Part shown: positions 8,992 to 17,408 of the stretch, one piece after another
How the letters are laid out: each line of letters opens with the position of its first letter
Position numbering within the stretch: the stretch's first letter is position 1
NCBI GenBank assembly: GCA_001780165.1
Contig: MFFQ01000049.1
Location: 1-49,611, forward strand
Source of the DNA: Candidatus Eisenbacteria bacterium RBG_16_71_46
GTDB lineage: Bacteria > Eisenbacteria > RBG-16-71-46
Length of the DNA stretch: 49,611 nt
Reading direction: 5' to 3'
Notes under the pieces: model-generated
The model's input: the letters and a program-made list of their open reading frames with translations, nothing else
Told to the model about the DNA's origin: nothing
The model's database searches: none
Made by a program: the position numbers and the translations under genes

Positions 8992-10768
8992 ACCCCTTCC
9001 GCACCAGCACGTTGCCGAGGACCAGCAGGTCCATGTCCGATTTGGCGAAGGTGTGGTAGGCGTTCGCCGGGCTCGTGACGATCGGCTCGCCCTTGAGGTT
9101 GAACGAGGTGTTGAGCACCATCGGCACGCCGGTCGCCTGGCCGAAGCGCTCGATCAGCGCGTAATAGAGCGGGCTCGTGTCGCGGAACACGGTCTGCAGG
9201 CGCCCGCTGCCGTCCACGTGGGTGATGGCCGGCACCGTGGCCTGATGCTCGGGGCGCACCGGCACCACCAGCAGCATGAATCGCGCGGGCATCTGGCGCT
9301 GGGCCCCGGGGAGATCGAAGAAGCGCTCGGTCGCCTCGGCCAGCACCGAGGGCGCGAACGGCCGGTAGGGCTCGCGAAACTTGATCTTGGTGTTGACGAT
9401 GTCCTTCATGTCGGCGCGGCGCGGGTCCGCCACGATGCTGCGGTTGCCGAGCGCCCGCGGGCCCCATTCGAAGCGTCCCTGATGCCAGCCCACCACCTCG
9501 CCCCGGGTCAGGGATTCGACCACGCGGTCGAGCAGCGCCGCTTCCCCGCTCACCACCTCGTGGGCGACGTTCTCGGAGCGCAGCCAATCGACCGACTCGC
9601 CCGCGGTGTAGGCGCGGCCCCAGTAGGCGTGGTCCATGACGAAGCGGCGCGGCTGCCCCAGCAACTGGTGGTAGGCGTAAAGTGCGGCGCCCACCGCCCC
9701 CCCGCCGTCTCCGGCCGCCGGCTGGATGTACAGCTCCTCGAACGGCGTCTCCCGGAGGATGCGACCGTTGGCGACCGAATTGAGGGCCACGCCCCCGGCC
9801 ATGCACAGGCGCTTGAGGCCGGTCTCGCGCTGCAGCGCCGTGGCCATGTGGAGCAGCACGTCCTCGGTCACGCGCTGGATCGAGGCGGCCACGTCGGCGT
9901 AGTGCTGGTTTCGCCGCGCCAGCTCCTCGTACTCGGCCGGCTTGGGCCCGAAGTACGAAGGGTAGCCCGAGGCCGCGGTGAAGAAGTGCATGCCGGGCGG
10001 GCGCGGCTCGCCGAACAGCCTCACGAACTTGTCGTTGAAGGTCCGGGTCGTGGAGTGGTGGAAGCTGAAGTAGTCCATGTCGAGGCGGAACGAGCCGTCC
10101 GCCCCGAGCTGGATCAACTTCCACACCTTGTCGGCGTAGCGGGGCGTGCCGTAGGGGGCCATCCCCATCACCTTGTACTCGCCCTCGTTGACCTCGAAAC
10201 CCAGAAACGCGGTGAAGGCGCTGTACAGCAGGCCCAGCGAGTGGGGGAAGCGGATCTCGCGGTTCAGGGTGAGCTTTTCGCCCCTACCGGTCCCGGTGGT
10301 CGCGGTCGCCCACTCGCCCACCCCGTCCACGGTGAGGATCGCGGCCTCGTCGAACGGCGAGGCCAGGAAAGCGCTCGCCGCATGCGAGGCGTGGTGGTCG
10401 ATCGCCAGCACCCGATCCATCGGCACGCCCACCCGGTCGCTGATGAGGCTCTTCACCCACAGCTTCTCGGTGAGCCAGGTGATCATGCTCTCGCGGAACA
10501 CGCGGTAGCTGCGCGGGAAGGTCTGGAGCGAGGTGGTGAGGATGCGCTCGAACTTGACGAACGGCTTCTCGTAGTAGACCACGTAGTCGAGCTGCTCGGG
10601 CTTCACCCCGGCCTGCGCGAGGCAGAAGGCGATCGCCTGCTCGGGGAATCCGAAATCGTGCTTGATGCGCGAGAAACGCTCTTCCTCGGCGGCCGCGACC
10701 AGCATGCCGTCCACGAGCAAGGCCGCCGCCGAGTCGTGGTAGAAGCAGGACATGCCGAGGATGATCAT
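8990..10768 (-). CDS. Carbamoyltransferase, NodU/CmcH family
   Basis: 592 aa. The N-terminal Kae1-like part starts MIILGMSCFYHDSAAALL and contains HHASHAASAF; the C-terminal part has WGPRALGNRSIVADPR and ends with TSFNLKGEPIV, all typical of the family. These enzymes make carbamoyl adenylate from carbamoyl phosphate and ATP and transfer the carbamoyl group to a hydroxyl of a sugar or natural product. Length matches the family. It is the third gene of a tight minus-strand set after DUF5989-like and SxtJ-like membrane proteins, a grouping often seen with these enzymes. With the GT87-like and SGNH genes nearby, modification of a surface glycan is a plausible role; the acceptor is unknown. Confidence 0.92.
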   Translation of the reverse strand: MIILGMSCFYHDSAAALLVDGMLVAAAEEERFSRIKHDFGFPEQAIAFCLAQAGVKPEQLDYVVYYEKPFVKFERILTTSLQTFPRSYRVFRESMITWLTEKLWVKSLISDRVGVPMDRVLAIDHHASHAASAFLASPFDEAAILTVDGVGEWATATTGTGRGEKLTLNREIRFPHSLGLLYSAFTAFLGFEVNEGEYKVMGMAPYGTPRYADKVWKLIQLGADGSFRLDMDYFSFHHSTTRTFNDKFVRLFGEPRPPGMHFFTAASGYPSYFGPKPAEYEELARRNQHYADVAASIQRVTEDVLLHMATALQRETGLKRLCMAGGVALNSVANGRILRETPFEELYIQPAAGDGGGAVGAALYAYHQLLGQPRRFVMDHAYWGRAYTAGESVDWLRSENVAHEVVSGEAALLDRVVESLTRGEVVGWHQGRFEWGPRALGNRSIVADPRRADMKDIVNTKIKFREPYRPFAPSVLAEATERFFDLPGAQRQMPARFMLLVVPVRPEHQATVPAITHVDGSGRLQTVFRDTSPLYYALIERFGQATGVPMVLNTSFNLKGEPIVTSPANAYHTFAKSDMDLLVLGNVLVRKG

Positions 10769-10792
10769 CGGGGCCGATCTCGCGGGGCGAGG

Positions 10793-11083
10793 TTAGAAGC
10801 CCCGGCGCGCGTCGTCGATTCCGGTGTCAGGCGGCACCGACGTCCAGTGCGCGGAGCCGGGCTTGAGTTCCAGCGGGTCCGAGAACAACTTCAAGCCGAG
10901 GGCGAACGGGGTGACCGCCACGAAGTAGATGACCGTCGTCACCGTGCGCGAGAGCAGCATGCCGAACGCGCGGGCGATCCGCTGCCAGCCGTGCCAGAGG
11001 CGCCGGTAGAAAGGCGCGCCGGGGGGCAGCGGCGTCTCCCGCCGCGCGGACGCCAGCTGGACCGCCGGGGAACTAGAGGCCAT
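10793..11083 (-). CDS. SxtJ-like small membrane protein
   Basis: 96 aa. A cytoplasmic N-terminus, then FYRRLWHGWQRIARAFGMLL and a membrane segment TVTTVIYFVAVTPFALGLKL followed by FSDPL, which matches the pattern of SxtJ-family proteins that accompany carbamoyltransferases. ATG at 11083 lies 3 nt after the stop of the upstream DUF5989-like gene, and the carbamoyltransferase starts 24 nt downstream, so the three are probably one transcript. A TTG immediately before the ATG is an alternative start. The role is unknown; a membrane partner of the transferase is inferred from context. Confidence 0.7.
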   Translation of the reverse strand: MASSSPAVQLASARRETPLPPGAPFYRRLWHGWQRIARAFGMLLSRTVTTVIYFVAVTPFALGLKLFSDPLELKPGSAHWTSVPPDTGIDDARRGF

Positions 11084-11086
11084 CAA

Positions 11087-11293
11087 CTAGAACAGGGCGT
11101 AAACGAAGGCGCTGACCGCGGACGACTGCCCGAAGACCACCAGCACGCCGAGCACCAGGATGACGAACACCAGCGGCGCCATCCACCACACCTTGCGGCG
11201 CCAGAAGAAGGCGAGCAACTGGCCGGCAATGCCCACGCGGGCAGCGAGGCTTCTGAAGAAGCGGCGGAGGGCGTTCACGGGGGATGGTTCCAT
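11087..11293 (-). CDS. DUF5989-like single-span membrane protein
   Basis: 68 aa. An amphipathic N-terminus, then FFWRRKVWWMAPLVFVILVL and the characteristic end GQSSAVSAFVYALF, as in the DUF5989 family found beside carbamoyltransferase and SxtJ genes. ATG at 11293 is preferred; GTG at 11278 would remove five residues and also lacks a ribosome site. This is the first gene of the three-gene minus-strand set. Function is unknown. Confidence 0.7.
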   Translation of the reverse strand: MEPSPVNALRRFFRSLAARVGIAGQLLAFFWRRKVWWMAPLVFVILVLGVLVVFGQSSAVSAFVYALF

Positions 11294-11865
11294 TCGCTTC
11301 GGGTGCGGTTTCACGAGCCGGACCCGATGATAGGCGAGTCCCGCAAGGCCGGTCAACCGGAGCGGGCGCCGCGTCGGGATCCCGGCGATGCCCGACCGCT
11401 GGCGATCGGACCTGGCAGCGGAGCCCGAGACCACGGGGACATCACGCCACCCCCGGCGCATTGGGCCAAGCGCCCCGAGCCGGCCGATGCACGCCATCCC
11501 GCAATTCGTACCTTGTGCCCCGTAGATTGGTGTTGGGGCGGGAACCCCCTCGAGTGGGGACCGAAATCGGCCTTTGAGGGGGTCTTCCGCGGCTCCAGGC
11601 CCCCGACCCTGGCCTATCTCACCCCAACACCAGTCTTCGGGACACCGGGCACGCCCTGCGCCACGCGCCCCGGGCCGGGCCCCGAGCATGGGTCGGAAGG
11701 CTGTCCAGTCCCGCTAAAATCCCTCCCCCTCGCGGGAGGATGTTGCTATCCTTAGGGCCGCAGGAGCCGAGGGACGCGTGGCTGCGGCGCCCCGGTCGCC
11801 CACCGACTGGTTTTCGATCTCAACCGGTTCTCTGATCCACCCGAGGAACGTCTCTAGACGACACC
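11294..11865. other. Divergent intergenic region, 572 nt
   Basis: This lies between the DUF5989-like gene (minus) and the GT87-like gene (plus). It holds the inverted-repeat element at 11515-11645 and a small hairpin CCTCCC/GGGAGG at 11722-11739, followed by TTGCTATCCTTAGG at 11743. The last stretch could carry a promoter for the plus-strand gene, but no clean -35 is visible. I see no convincing gene. Confidence 0.4.
11515..11645. repeat. Imperfect inverted repeat, possible MITE or structured element
   Basis: The left arm 11515-11542 pairs with 11618-11645 at 23 of 28 positions, with an unbroken core TGGTGTTGGGG. Nested inside, GGAACCCCCTC at 11541-11551 faces GAGGGGGTCTTCC at 11576-11588. 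No second copy is present in the window. It carries no ORF of its own. Confidence 0.6.
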
Positions 11866-13338
11866 ATGGATACCCCTTTGGCTGCCGCCCCCCCGGCCGC
11901 CGCTCGGGGCCGGCGCCTGCTCGTCATCGCAGCGGCGGTTCACATCCTGATGCTCGCGCTCTACCTCACGGGCGCGTTGAGTTGGATGTTCCCCGTCACC
12001 AGCCTCCCGGCGAGGCGCGGCGATTCGCTCTTCGCCTTCTACCAGGCGGGGGTCAATCTCCGCGCGGGCGTGAGCCCCTACACCGATCCCGCCCAGCTCG
12101 ACCCCGCGCTGGTGCGCGCGCACAGTGTCTCTCCCTTCCGCTACTCGCCCGTGGTGGCCTTGGTGTTCAGTGGGCTCTCCCGGATTTCCAGGCCCGAGAC
12201 GCTGTACTGGGTCTGGCTGGGGGTGCTGGAGGGAGTGCTGTGGCTCTGCGTGCTGCTCACGTTGCGAGCTCGCAGGTTCGGCCACCGCCGCTATGCGGCC
12301 GCGGCGATGTGGCTCGCGTTCACGCCGTTCTGCGTCGAACTCTATCTCGGCCAGATCTCGACGCTCATGGCACTCGGCATCCTGGTGCTCCTGCTCGATG
12401 CCGCGGGCGCCCGCCCCGTGGGCGAAGGTCGCTGGCGCAGTGTGCTCCTGCCCCTGGCCTGGGCGGGCACCATGCTCATCAAGGTGTTCACGGTGCTCTT
12501 CGCCGCGGCCTACTTCCGCGCCGGCAAGCGCGGCATGGTGCTCGCCGGGGGGGGCATCGTCCTCGTGCTCTGCGGCGCCTATTTCGCCACGCACCCGGCG
12601 GACCTGCGGCACTTCATGGCGGTGAACAGCGGGCCGTTCGTCGGACTGGTGTACCCGGGCCTCATGGGATTCCAGGCGTTCATCCGTTCGATCGCCGATC
12701 ACGTGATGCCCGCTTCGCTGCGCTCGGTCTACGTCGGACTGGGGCCCCTCGACGTATCGCTCGCGAACCTCCCGGCGGCGGTGATCATACCCGTGATCGT
12801 GGCGCTGGGCCTGTGGGGCACGTGGCGGCTGCGTTCGACCGACGAGTTCCGCGGCCTGGCGCTGTGGATCGCGGTGTTCTTCCTCATCTACCGGCAGGTG
12901 TGGGAGTACCACTACGTGATGTTCATCCCGGTCGTGGCCTGCGCCTACATGATGACCGGAGCGCGGTGGTCGGTGTGGGCCTGGGCCATCATGGCCCTGC
13001 CGACGCCCTACGCGCTGCTCAACCTGGTCGGAGGCGGCATGGAACAGAGCCCGCTCTGGATTCTGCTGCATGCGGCCAAGCCGCTCGCCGTGGTGATCAG
13101 CTTCGTCGCGCTCTTCCCGTGGCGCGTCCCGGTGCTTCGCCCCGAGGCCGCACGCGTGCCGCGCCCCACAGGTGACTGGGGCGCGGCACCGGCCGCGGTA
13201 CCGGCGCTCGAGCCGGCCGTCGTCCAACGCGTGGATTGGTCCGTGGCCAAGCGGCGGGAGCCGGCCGGCGCGGTGGATGAACTGGTCCTGGCAGCCGACG
13301 CGCGACACCCATCCGCCGGAGCCGAAGCAGGCGAGTGA
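11866..13338 (+). CDS. GT87/DUF2029-like polytopic membrane glycosyltransferase
   Basis: 490 aa with about ten hydrophobic segments, for example LLVIAAAVHILMLALYLTGA near the N-terminus and GMVLAGGGIVLVLCGAYFAT in the middle. The first extracytoplasmic loop contains DSLFAFYQAGVNLRAGVSPY and then FRYSPVVALVFSGL, the pattern of DUF2029 (GT87) mannosyltransferase-like proteins that use polyprenyl-phosphate sugars. A charged 70-residue C-terminal tail is probably cytoplasmic. There is no good ribosome site at the ATG. The SGNH hydrolase follows 30 nt downstream. A role in envelope glycan assembly is likely; the sugar is unknown. Confidence 0.75.
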   Translation: MDTPLAAAPPAAARGRRLLVIAAAVHILMLALYLTGALSWMFPVTSLPARRGDSLFAFYQAGVNLRAGVSPYTDPAQLDPALVRAHSVSPFRYSPVVALVFSGLSRISRPETLYWVWLGVLEGVLWLCVLLTLRARRFGHRRYAAAAMWLAFTPFCVELYLGQISTLMALGILVLLLDAAGARPVGEGRWRSVLLPLAWAGTMLIKVFTVLFAAAYFRAGKRGMVLAGGGIVLVLCGAYFATHPADLRHFMAVNSGPFVGLVYPGLMGFQAFIRSIADHVMPASLRSVYVGLGPLDVSLANLPAAVIIPVIVALGLWGTWRLRSTDEFRGLALWIAVFFLIYRQVWEYHYVMFIPVVACAYMMTGARWSVWAWAIMALPTPYALLNLVGGGMEQSPLWILLHAAKPLAVVISFVALFPWRVPVLRPEAARVPRPTGDWGAAPAAVPALEPAVVQRVDWSVAKRREPAGAVDELVLAADARHPSAGAEAGE

Positions 13339-13368
13339 GCCGGGCGCTCACCCGGCGTTGATCCCCCC

Positions 13369-14664
13369 GTGTCCCGCGTCCGCTCCCTCCTCGGCGGTCT
13401 CCTGGTCGCTGCCGTCTCCCTGGTCGGCTCCGTCCTGGCGATCGAGGCGGGCGGGCGACTCGCCTACTGCCTGCTGGTCGAAAAGCGCCTCTCGCTCCAG
13501 CCGCGCGAGCCCGCCTCGCTCTTCGTGCGGGACCCGCGCCTGCTCTACCGCCAGCGGCCCGGCTTCGACCGCATCACGGGGCGCAGCCGCCAGGTCCGCG
13601 TCCGCGTGAACTCGCTGGGGCTGCGCGGACCCGAGCGCGAACTCGGGCGGGCGCCGGGCGTGGTCCGCGTGCTGGCGCTCGGCGACTCGCAGACCTGGGG
13701 CTTCGACGTCGAAGAGGACGAGGCCTACCCGCAAGCGCTCGAGCGCCTGCTCGACGCCGCGACCGGAGCCGGCTCCCCTGGTTTCGAGGTCATCAATGCC
13801 GCGGTCCCCGGCTATTCGAGCTACCACGGCCTGGTCTGGCTGCAGGAGAACCTCGGGCGCTTCCGGCCGGACGCGGTCACGGTCTCCTTCAATTTCAACG
13901 ACCGCCTGCTGGCCGAGGAGATGACCAGCGACTTCTCGCTGATCCGCGCCACGCCGGAGCGCTACGCGGCCGCGTGGCGCTGGAACCTGCTGCGCCGCTC
14001 GTTCGTCCTGCGCGAAGGTCAGGCGCTGATGGCGAAGTGGCGCATGCGTCGCCTGCCGCCCGCGGCCGCGCGCTACCGGGAGCGTGAGCGGGAGCTGGTG
14101 AAGGAGTGGCAACGGCTCGAGCCCGTGGTCACTCCCGGGGAGCGTCTCGACCATCTGCGCGGGATCGCTGCCCTGTGCCGAACCCACGGCGTGCCCCTGA
14201 TCCTGGTGGCGCTGCCCGAGCACCCGTGGCTCGCCGCACCGCTCGACTCGGCGACCGCCCGCCTGCGCGCGGACGACCCGCAGGGGGCCACGCGGGCGCT
14301 CGCCGGCTACTTCGCCCTGGCCGACTCGTCGTTGCTCTGGACCTATTCGGACTACGACGTCCTGGCCAACGCCATCGCCTTGCGCGCGCGGCCCGGGGCC
14401 GAGACCTCCTGGCCGCACCGGCGCGCCCCCGCCAACGTCGTGCTGGCCACCGCGGGCGAGTACAACCGCATCACCGAGACCGTGGCCACGGAAGCGAGCC
14501 TGCCGATCGTGGACGCGACCGCGGCCCTGAGCGCCCATCCCGAGGTGTTCTTCGACGAGTGCCACTTCGACGGCCGCGGGCACGCCCAGGTGGCGGAGCT
14601 GCTGGCCCCGGTGGTGCTCGAGGTGACGGGCGCCGCGGGGCCTGCCTCCGTGCGCACGCGCTGA
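13369..14664 (+). CDS. Membrane-anchored SGNH/GDSL hydrolase
   Basis: 431 aa. An N-terminal signal anchor (LLGGLLVAAVSLVGSVLAIE) precedes an SGNH fold with block I ALGDSQTWGFD (catalytic Ser), a block III-like FNFND, and a C-terminal DECHFDGRGH that supplies the Asp/His pair. Such proteins are often O-acyl esterases or acyltransferase partners acting on extracytoplasmic polysaccharide. The start is GTG at 13369, 30 nt after the GT87-like gene, suggesting co-transcription. The RVNSLGLRGPE segment before block I is common in this subgroup. The substrate is unknown. Confidence 0.8.
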   Translation: MSRVRSLLGGLLVAAVSLVGSVLAIEAGGRLAYCLLVEKRLSLQPREPASLFVRDPRLLYRQRPGFDRITGRSRQVRVRVNSLGLRGPERELGRAPGVVRVLALGDSQTWGFDVEEDEAYPQALERLLDAATGAGSPGFEVINAAVPGYSSYHGLVWLQENLGRFRPDAVTVSFNFNDRLLAEEMTSDFSLIRATPERYAAAWRWNLLRRSFVLREGQALMAKWRMRRLPPAAARYRERERELVKEWQRLEPVVTPGERLDHLRGIAALCRTHGVPLILVALPEHPWLAAPLDSATARLRADDPQGATRALAGYFALADSSLLWTYSDYDVLANAIALRARPGAETSWPHRRAPANVVLATAGEYNRITETVATEASLPIVDATAALSAHPEVFFDECHFDGRGHAQVAELLAPVVLEVTGAAGPASVRTR

Positions 14665-14773
14665 GCGGCGTCGCGAACCTCCCGGCGCGCCACCGAGAAA
14701 CTCCCCGGATCGAAGTCCCCCCGGCCATCTCCGCCGTGGTGCGCGCGCTCCGGACGTGGCACCCTGCCGGGCC

Positions 14774-16126
14774 ATGATCGCTTCCTCCCGTACGGCGGTT
14801 GCCGACCCGCTCTCGCGGGCGCGCCTGTTGGGCTACGCGCTGGGTGCGGCGGGCTGGAGCGCGCTCGACCGCGTCATCGTTACCTTCGCCCTCTACTTCT
14901 ATCTTCCCCCGGCCGGGTCGGGGCTCCCCGCCCGCCTCGCGGATCGCGTCGTGTTCGGCCTCACCGCCTTCGGCGTGGTGATGGTGTTCGGACGCATCGT
15001 GGACTCGCTGGCCGATCCGGTGGTGGCGGCATGGAGCGACCGCAGCCGGGCGCGCGCCGGGCGCCGCCGCGCCTTCCTGGCCTGGAGCGCGCTGCCGCTC
15101 GCCGCCGGCACCGCCCTGGTGTTCTTCCCGCCCTCCGCCGGGCCCTCGGTCGCCAACGTGGTTCACCTCGCGCTCTCGCTCGGCGCGTTCTTCCTGCTCT
15201 TCACCGTCTACGTGGTGCCCTACCTGGCGCTCATCCCGGAGCTGGCACGCGACCCGGACCGGCGCGTGCACCTGACGACGCTGCAGGCCTACGCCACGCT
15301 GATCGGGGCCGCGGTGGTGATGATCGCGACACCGGCGCTGGTCGGGGCCTTCGGCGGCGGCCCGCGCGGCTTCCAGACCGCGATCCTGCTGACCTGCCTG
15401 TTCGCCGCGGCGATGCTGGCGCTCCCGGTCGCCGCCGTGGACGAGCGCCGGCTCGAGCGGCCGCGCGAGCGACAGGCCGGGCTCGTGGAATCGCTGCGGC
15501 TCACGCTGCGCAACCGCCCCTTCCTCTGGTACCTGGGCGGCAACATCGCCTACTGGTTCGCATTCAACATCGTGTCGTCGGGCGCGCTCTACTACACCAC
15601 CGTGCTCATGCGGGCGGACGAGGCGTTCACGGCGGTGGCGCTCGCGGCGACGTTCGCCGTGGCCGCCGTGTGCTTCGTGGGGTGGAACGTCCTCGGCCGC
15701 CGGCTCGGCAGGCGCCGGGCGCTGATCCTGGCTGGGTTCGGCTTTACGCTCTCGATGAGCCTGTTCGCGTTCGTGGACTCCACGACCTCGGGCCTCCTGG
15801 TCTTCGCGCTGGCGGGCGTGCCGGTCGCGGCGATCCTGGTGCTGCCCAACGCGGCGCTCGCCGACTGCGTGGACCTCGACGCCCGCCGCACCGGGACGCG
15901 GCGCGAGGCCATGTACTTCGGGGCCCAGGGGTTCCTGCTCAAGGTGAACCTCGGGCTCTCGAGCGCGGTGCTCGCGGCACTGATGGGCGCCTTCGGCCGC
16001 GACCCGGGCCACGACCTCGGCGTGCGCCTGAGCGGCCCGGTCGCGGCGGCCGTGGCGCTGGTCGGGACGTGGTGCTTCCGGCGCTACCCGGAGCACGAGG
16101 TCACGCGCCCGACGCGAGCGTCGTGA
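14774..16126 (+). CDS. GPH-family sugar:cation symporter (MelB-like MFS)
   Basis: 450 aa, the usual length, with about 12 membrane segments. LLGYALGAAGWSALDRVIVT in segment 1 and DSLADPVVAAWSDRSRARAGRRRAF after segment 2 match the GPH signature (D-x-x-x-D-P, then a basic loop). A later RREAMYFGAQGFLLKVNLGL matches the conserved tenth-helix region of the family. These carriers import glycosides with Na+ or H+. ATG at 14774 is preferred to GTG at 14756, which would add six residues; neither has a clear ribosome site. The substrate cannot be read out. It stands alone between the SGNH and DUF2911 genes. Confidence 0.85.
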   Translation: MIASSRTAVADPLSRARLLGYALGAAGWSALDRVIVTFALYFYLPPAGSGLPARLADRVVFGLTAFGVVMVFGRIVDSLADPVVAAWSDRSRARAGRRRAFLAWSALPLAAGTALVFFPPSAGPSVANVVHLALSLGAFFLLFTVYVVPYLALIPELARDPDRRVHLTTLQAYATLIGAAVVMIATPALVGAFGGGPRGFQTAILLTCLFAAAMLALPVAAVDERRLERPRERQAGLVESLRLTLRNRPFLWYLGGNIAYWFAFNIVSSGALYYTTVLMRADEAFTAVALAATFAVAAVCFVGWNVLGRRLGRRRALILAGFGFTLSMSLFAFVDSTTSGLLVFALAGVPVAAILVLPNAALADCVDLDARRTGTRREAMYFGAQGFLLKVNLGLSSAVLAALMGAFGRDPGHDLGVRLSGPVAAAVALVGTWCFRRYPEHEVTRPTRAS

Positions 16127-16329
16127 GGCGGCCCGGATCCCGCGGGAGACTGGACGCGGCGGGGTCCGCCACGGTGGCGCTTCATCCCCGCGACGAGCCC
16201 GCCCGCACGGGCGTGCCGGCCCCGATTCGGCCCGGGCGCGCGCGTTTGCTACTCTCCCACCCAACACACGCAGGACGGAACGCAGGATCGACGTCCCTAC
16301 TCCCCACCCACCATTCGAGGAGGTCCATC

Positions 16330-17217
16330 ATGAGGCGACTCGCCTTCGCAGCGGCCGCGCTAACGCTGGTGACGCTCGCGTCCCCGGCCGCCGCACAGCT
16401 CAAGCTGCCGCGCATCAGCCCCGACGCCAGCGTCAAGCAGACGATCGGCGTCACCGATCTCGCCGTCACCTACAGCAGGCCCGGTGTGAAGGGCCGCGTG
16501 ATCTGGGGCGGTCTGGAAGCCTACGACAAGCCGTGGCGCACCGGCGCCAACAACGCCACGACGTTCACGACCAGCCACGACATCACCTTCGGCGGCCAGC
16601 CGCTCGGGGCCGGCACCTATGGACTGGCCACCATCCCGGGCAAGGACACGTGGGTCGTGATCCTCAACTCGCAGAGCGACGTGTGGGGCACGCAGTACGA
16701 CGAATCCAAGGACGTGCTGCGCGTCACGGTGAAGCCCGAGGTCGCCCCGCACCAGGAATGGCTCTTCATCGGCTTCGACGACATGTTCCCCGCCTCGGGG
16801 AGCACGATCTCGGACCAGGCCAACCTCGTGATCCGCTGGGACAAGCTCCGCCTCGCCGTGCCGATCAAGGTGGACGTCACCGGCAACGCGCTCGCCAACT
16901 GCCGCGAGGCGGTCACGGCGGCCAAGCCTGACGACTGGCGTACCGCGTTCAACGCCGCACGTTACTCCTTCAGCAACGACGTCGGCCTCGACGAGGGCAA
17001 GGGTTGGCTCGAGAAGTCCCTGGCCGTGCAGAAGAACTACACGAACCTCACGCTGCTCGCGCGCTGGCAGATGAAGGACGGCATGAAGAAGGAGGCGATC
17101 GCCACCGCGAAGCAGGCGATCGCGGCCGGCAAGGCGAGCAAGGACAAGGTGGACACCAGCGAGACCGAGAAGCTCGTGGACGAGTGGAGCGGCAAGGGCG
17201 CGAGCAAGAAGTCGTAG
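16330..17217 (+). CDS. Exported DUF2911 protein
   Basis: 295 aa. Signal peptide MRRLAFAAAALTLVTLASPAAAQ, then a DUF2911 domain (about 25-190) with PRISPDASVKQTIGVTDLAV and the WRTGANNATTFTTSHDITFG block typical of the family. The C-terminal 100 residues are helical and TPR-like (WLEKSLAVQKNYTNLTLLAR, then AIATAKQAIAAGKAS). GAGGAGG lies 7 nt before the ATG. Function is unknown; the family is common in FCB bacteria. The gene converges on the SSS symporter, with a palindromic repeat between them. TTTGCTACTCT at 16243 may include its -10. Confidence 0.85.
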   Translation: MRRLAFAAAALTLVTLASPAAAQLKLPRISPDASVKQTIGVTDLAVTYSRPGVKGRVIWGGLEAYDKPWRTGANNATTFTTSHDITFGGQPLGAGTYGLATIPGKDTWVVILNSQSDVWGTQYDESKDVLRVTVKPEVAPHQEWLFIGFDDMFPASGSTISDQANLVIRWDKLRLAVPIKVDVTGNALANCREAVTAAKPDDWRTAFNAARYSFSNDVGLDEGKGWLEKSLAVQKNYTNLTLLARWQMKDGMKKEAIATAKQAIAAGKASKDKVDTSETEKLVDEWSGKGASKKS

Positions 17218-17258
17218 CGGGCCACCCGAGACGGGCCCGTGGCGATTGCGCGCCACCG

Positions 17259-17408
17259 GTAGGCTCCGTCTGAGAACGTCCGAGGGCAAGGCGTCGCCGT
17301 CGCGCGACGACAATCGTGGCCGACCACGCTGCGCGCGGTGCCCGGCCACGTTGGAGCGAGGAGCCGACCGCGCAACTTGAGCCTCGGGCGTTCTCGGACG
17401 GAGCCTAC
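17259..17408. repeat. Dispersed palindromic element, copy 2 (complete)
   Basis: The left arm 17259-17284 (starting GTAGGCTCCGTC) and right arm 17383-17408 pair at 24 of 26 positions. The loop of about 98 nt contains the 59-bp block (17318-17376) identical to window bases 1-59. The right arm carries the stop codon of the SSS gene (17405-17407), and the plus-strand DUF2911 gene ends 41 nt to the left. The position suggests a bidirectional terminator. Confidence 0.85.

Noticed and set aside
8798-11755. 985-aa plus-strand frame across the carbamoyltransferase set
   Set aside because: Antisense to three recognised genes; composition is His/Arg/Gly noise with no signal or domain.
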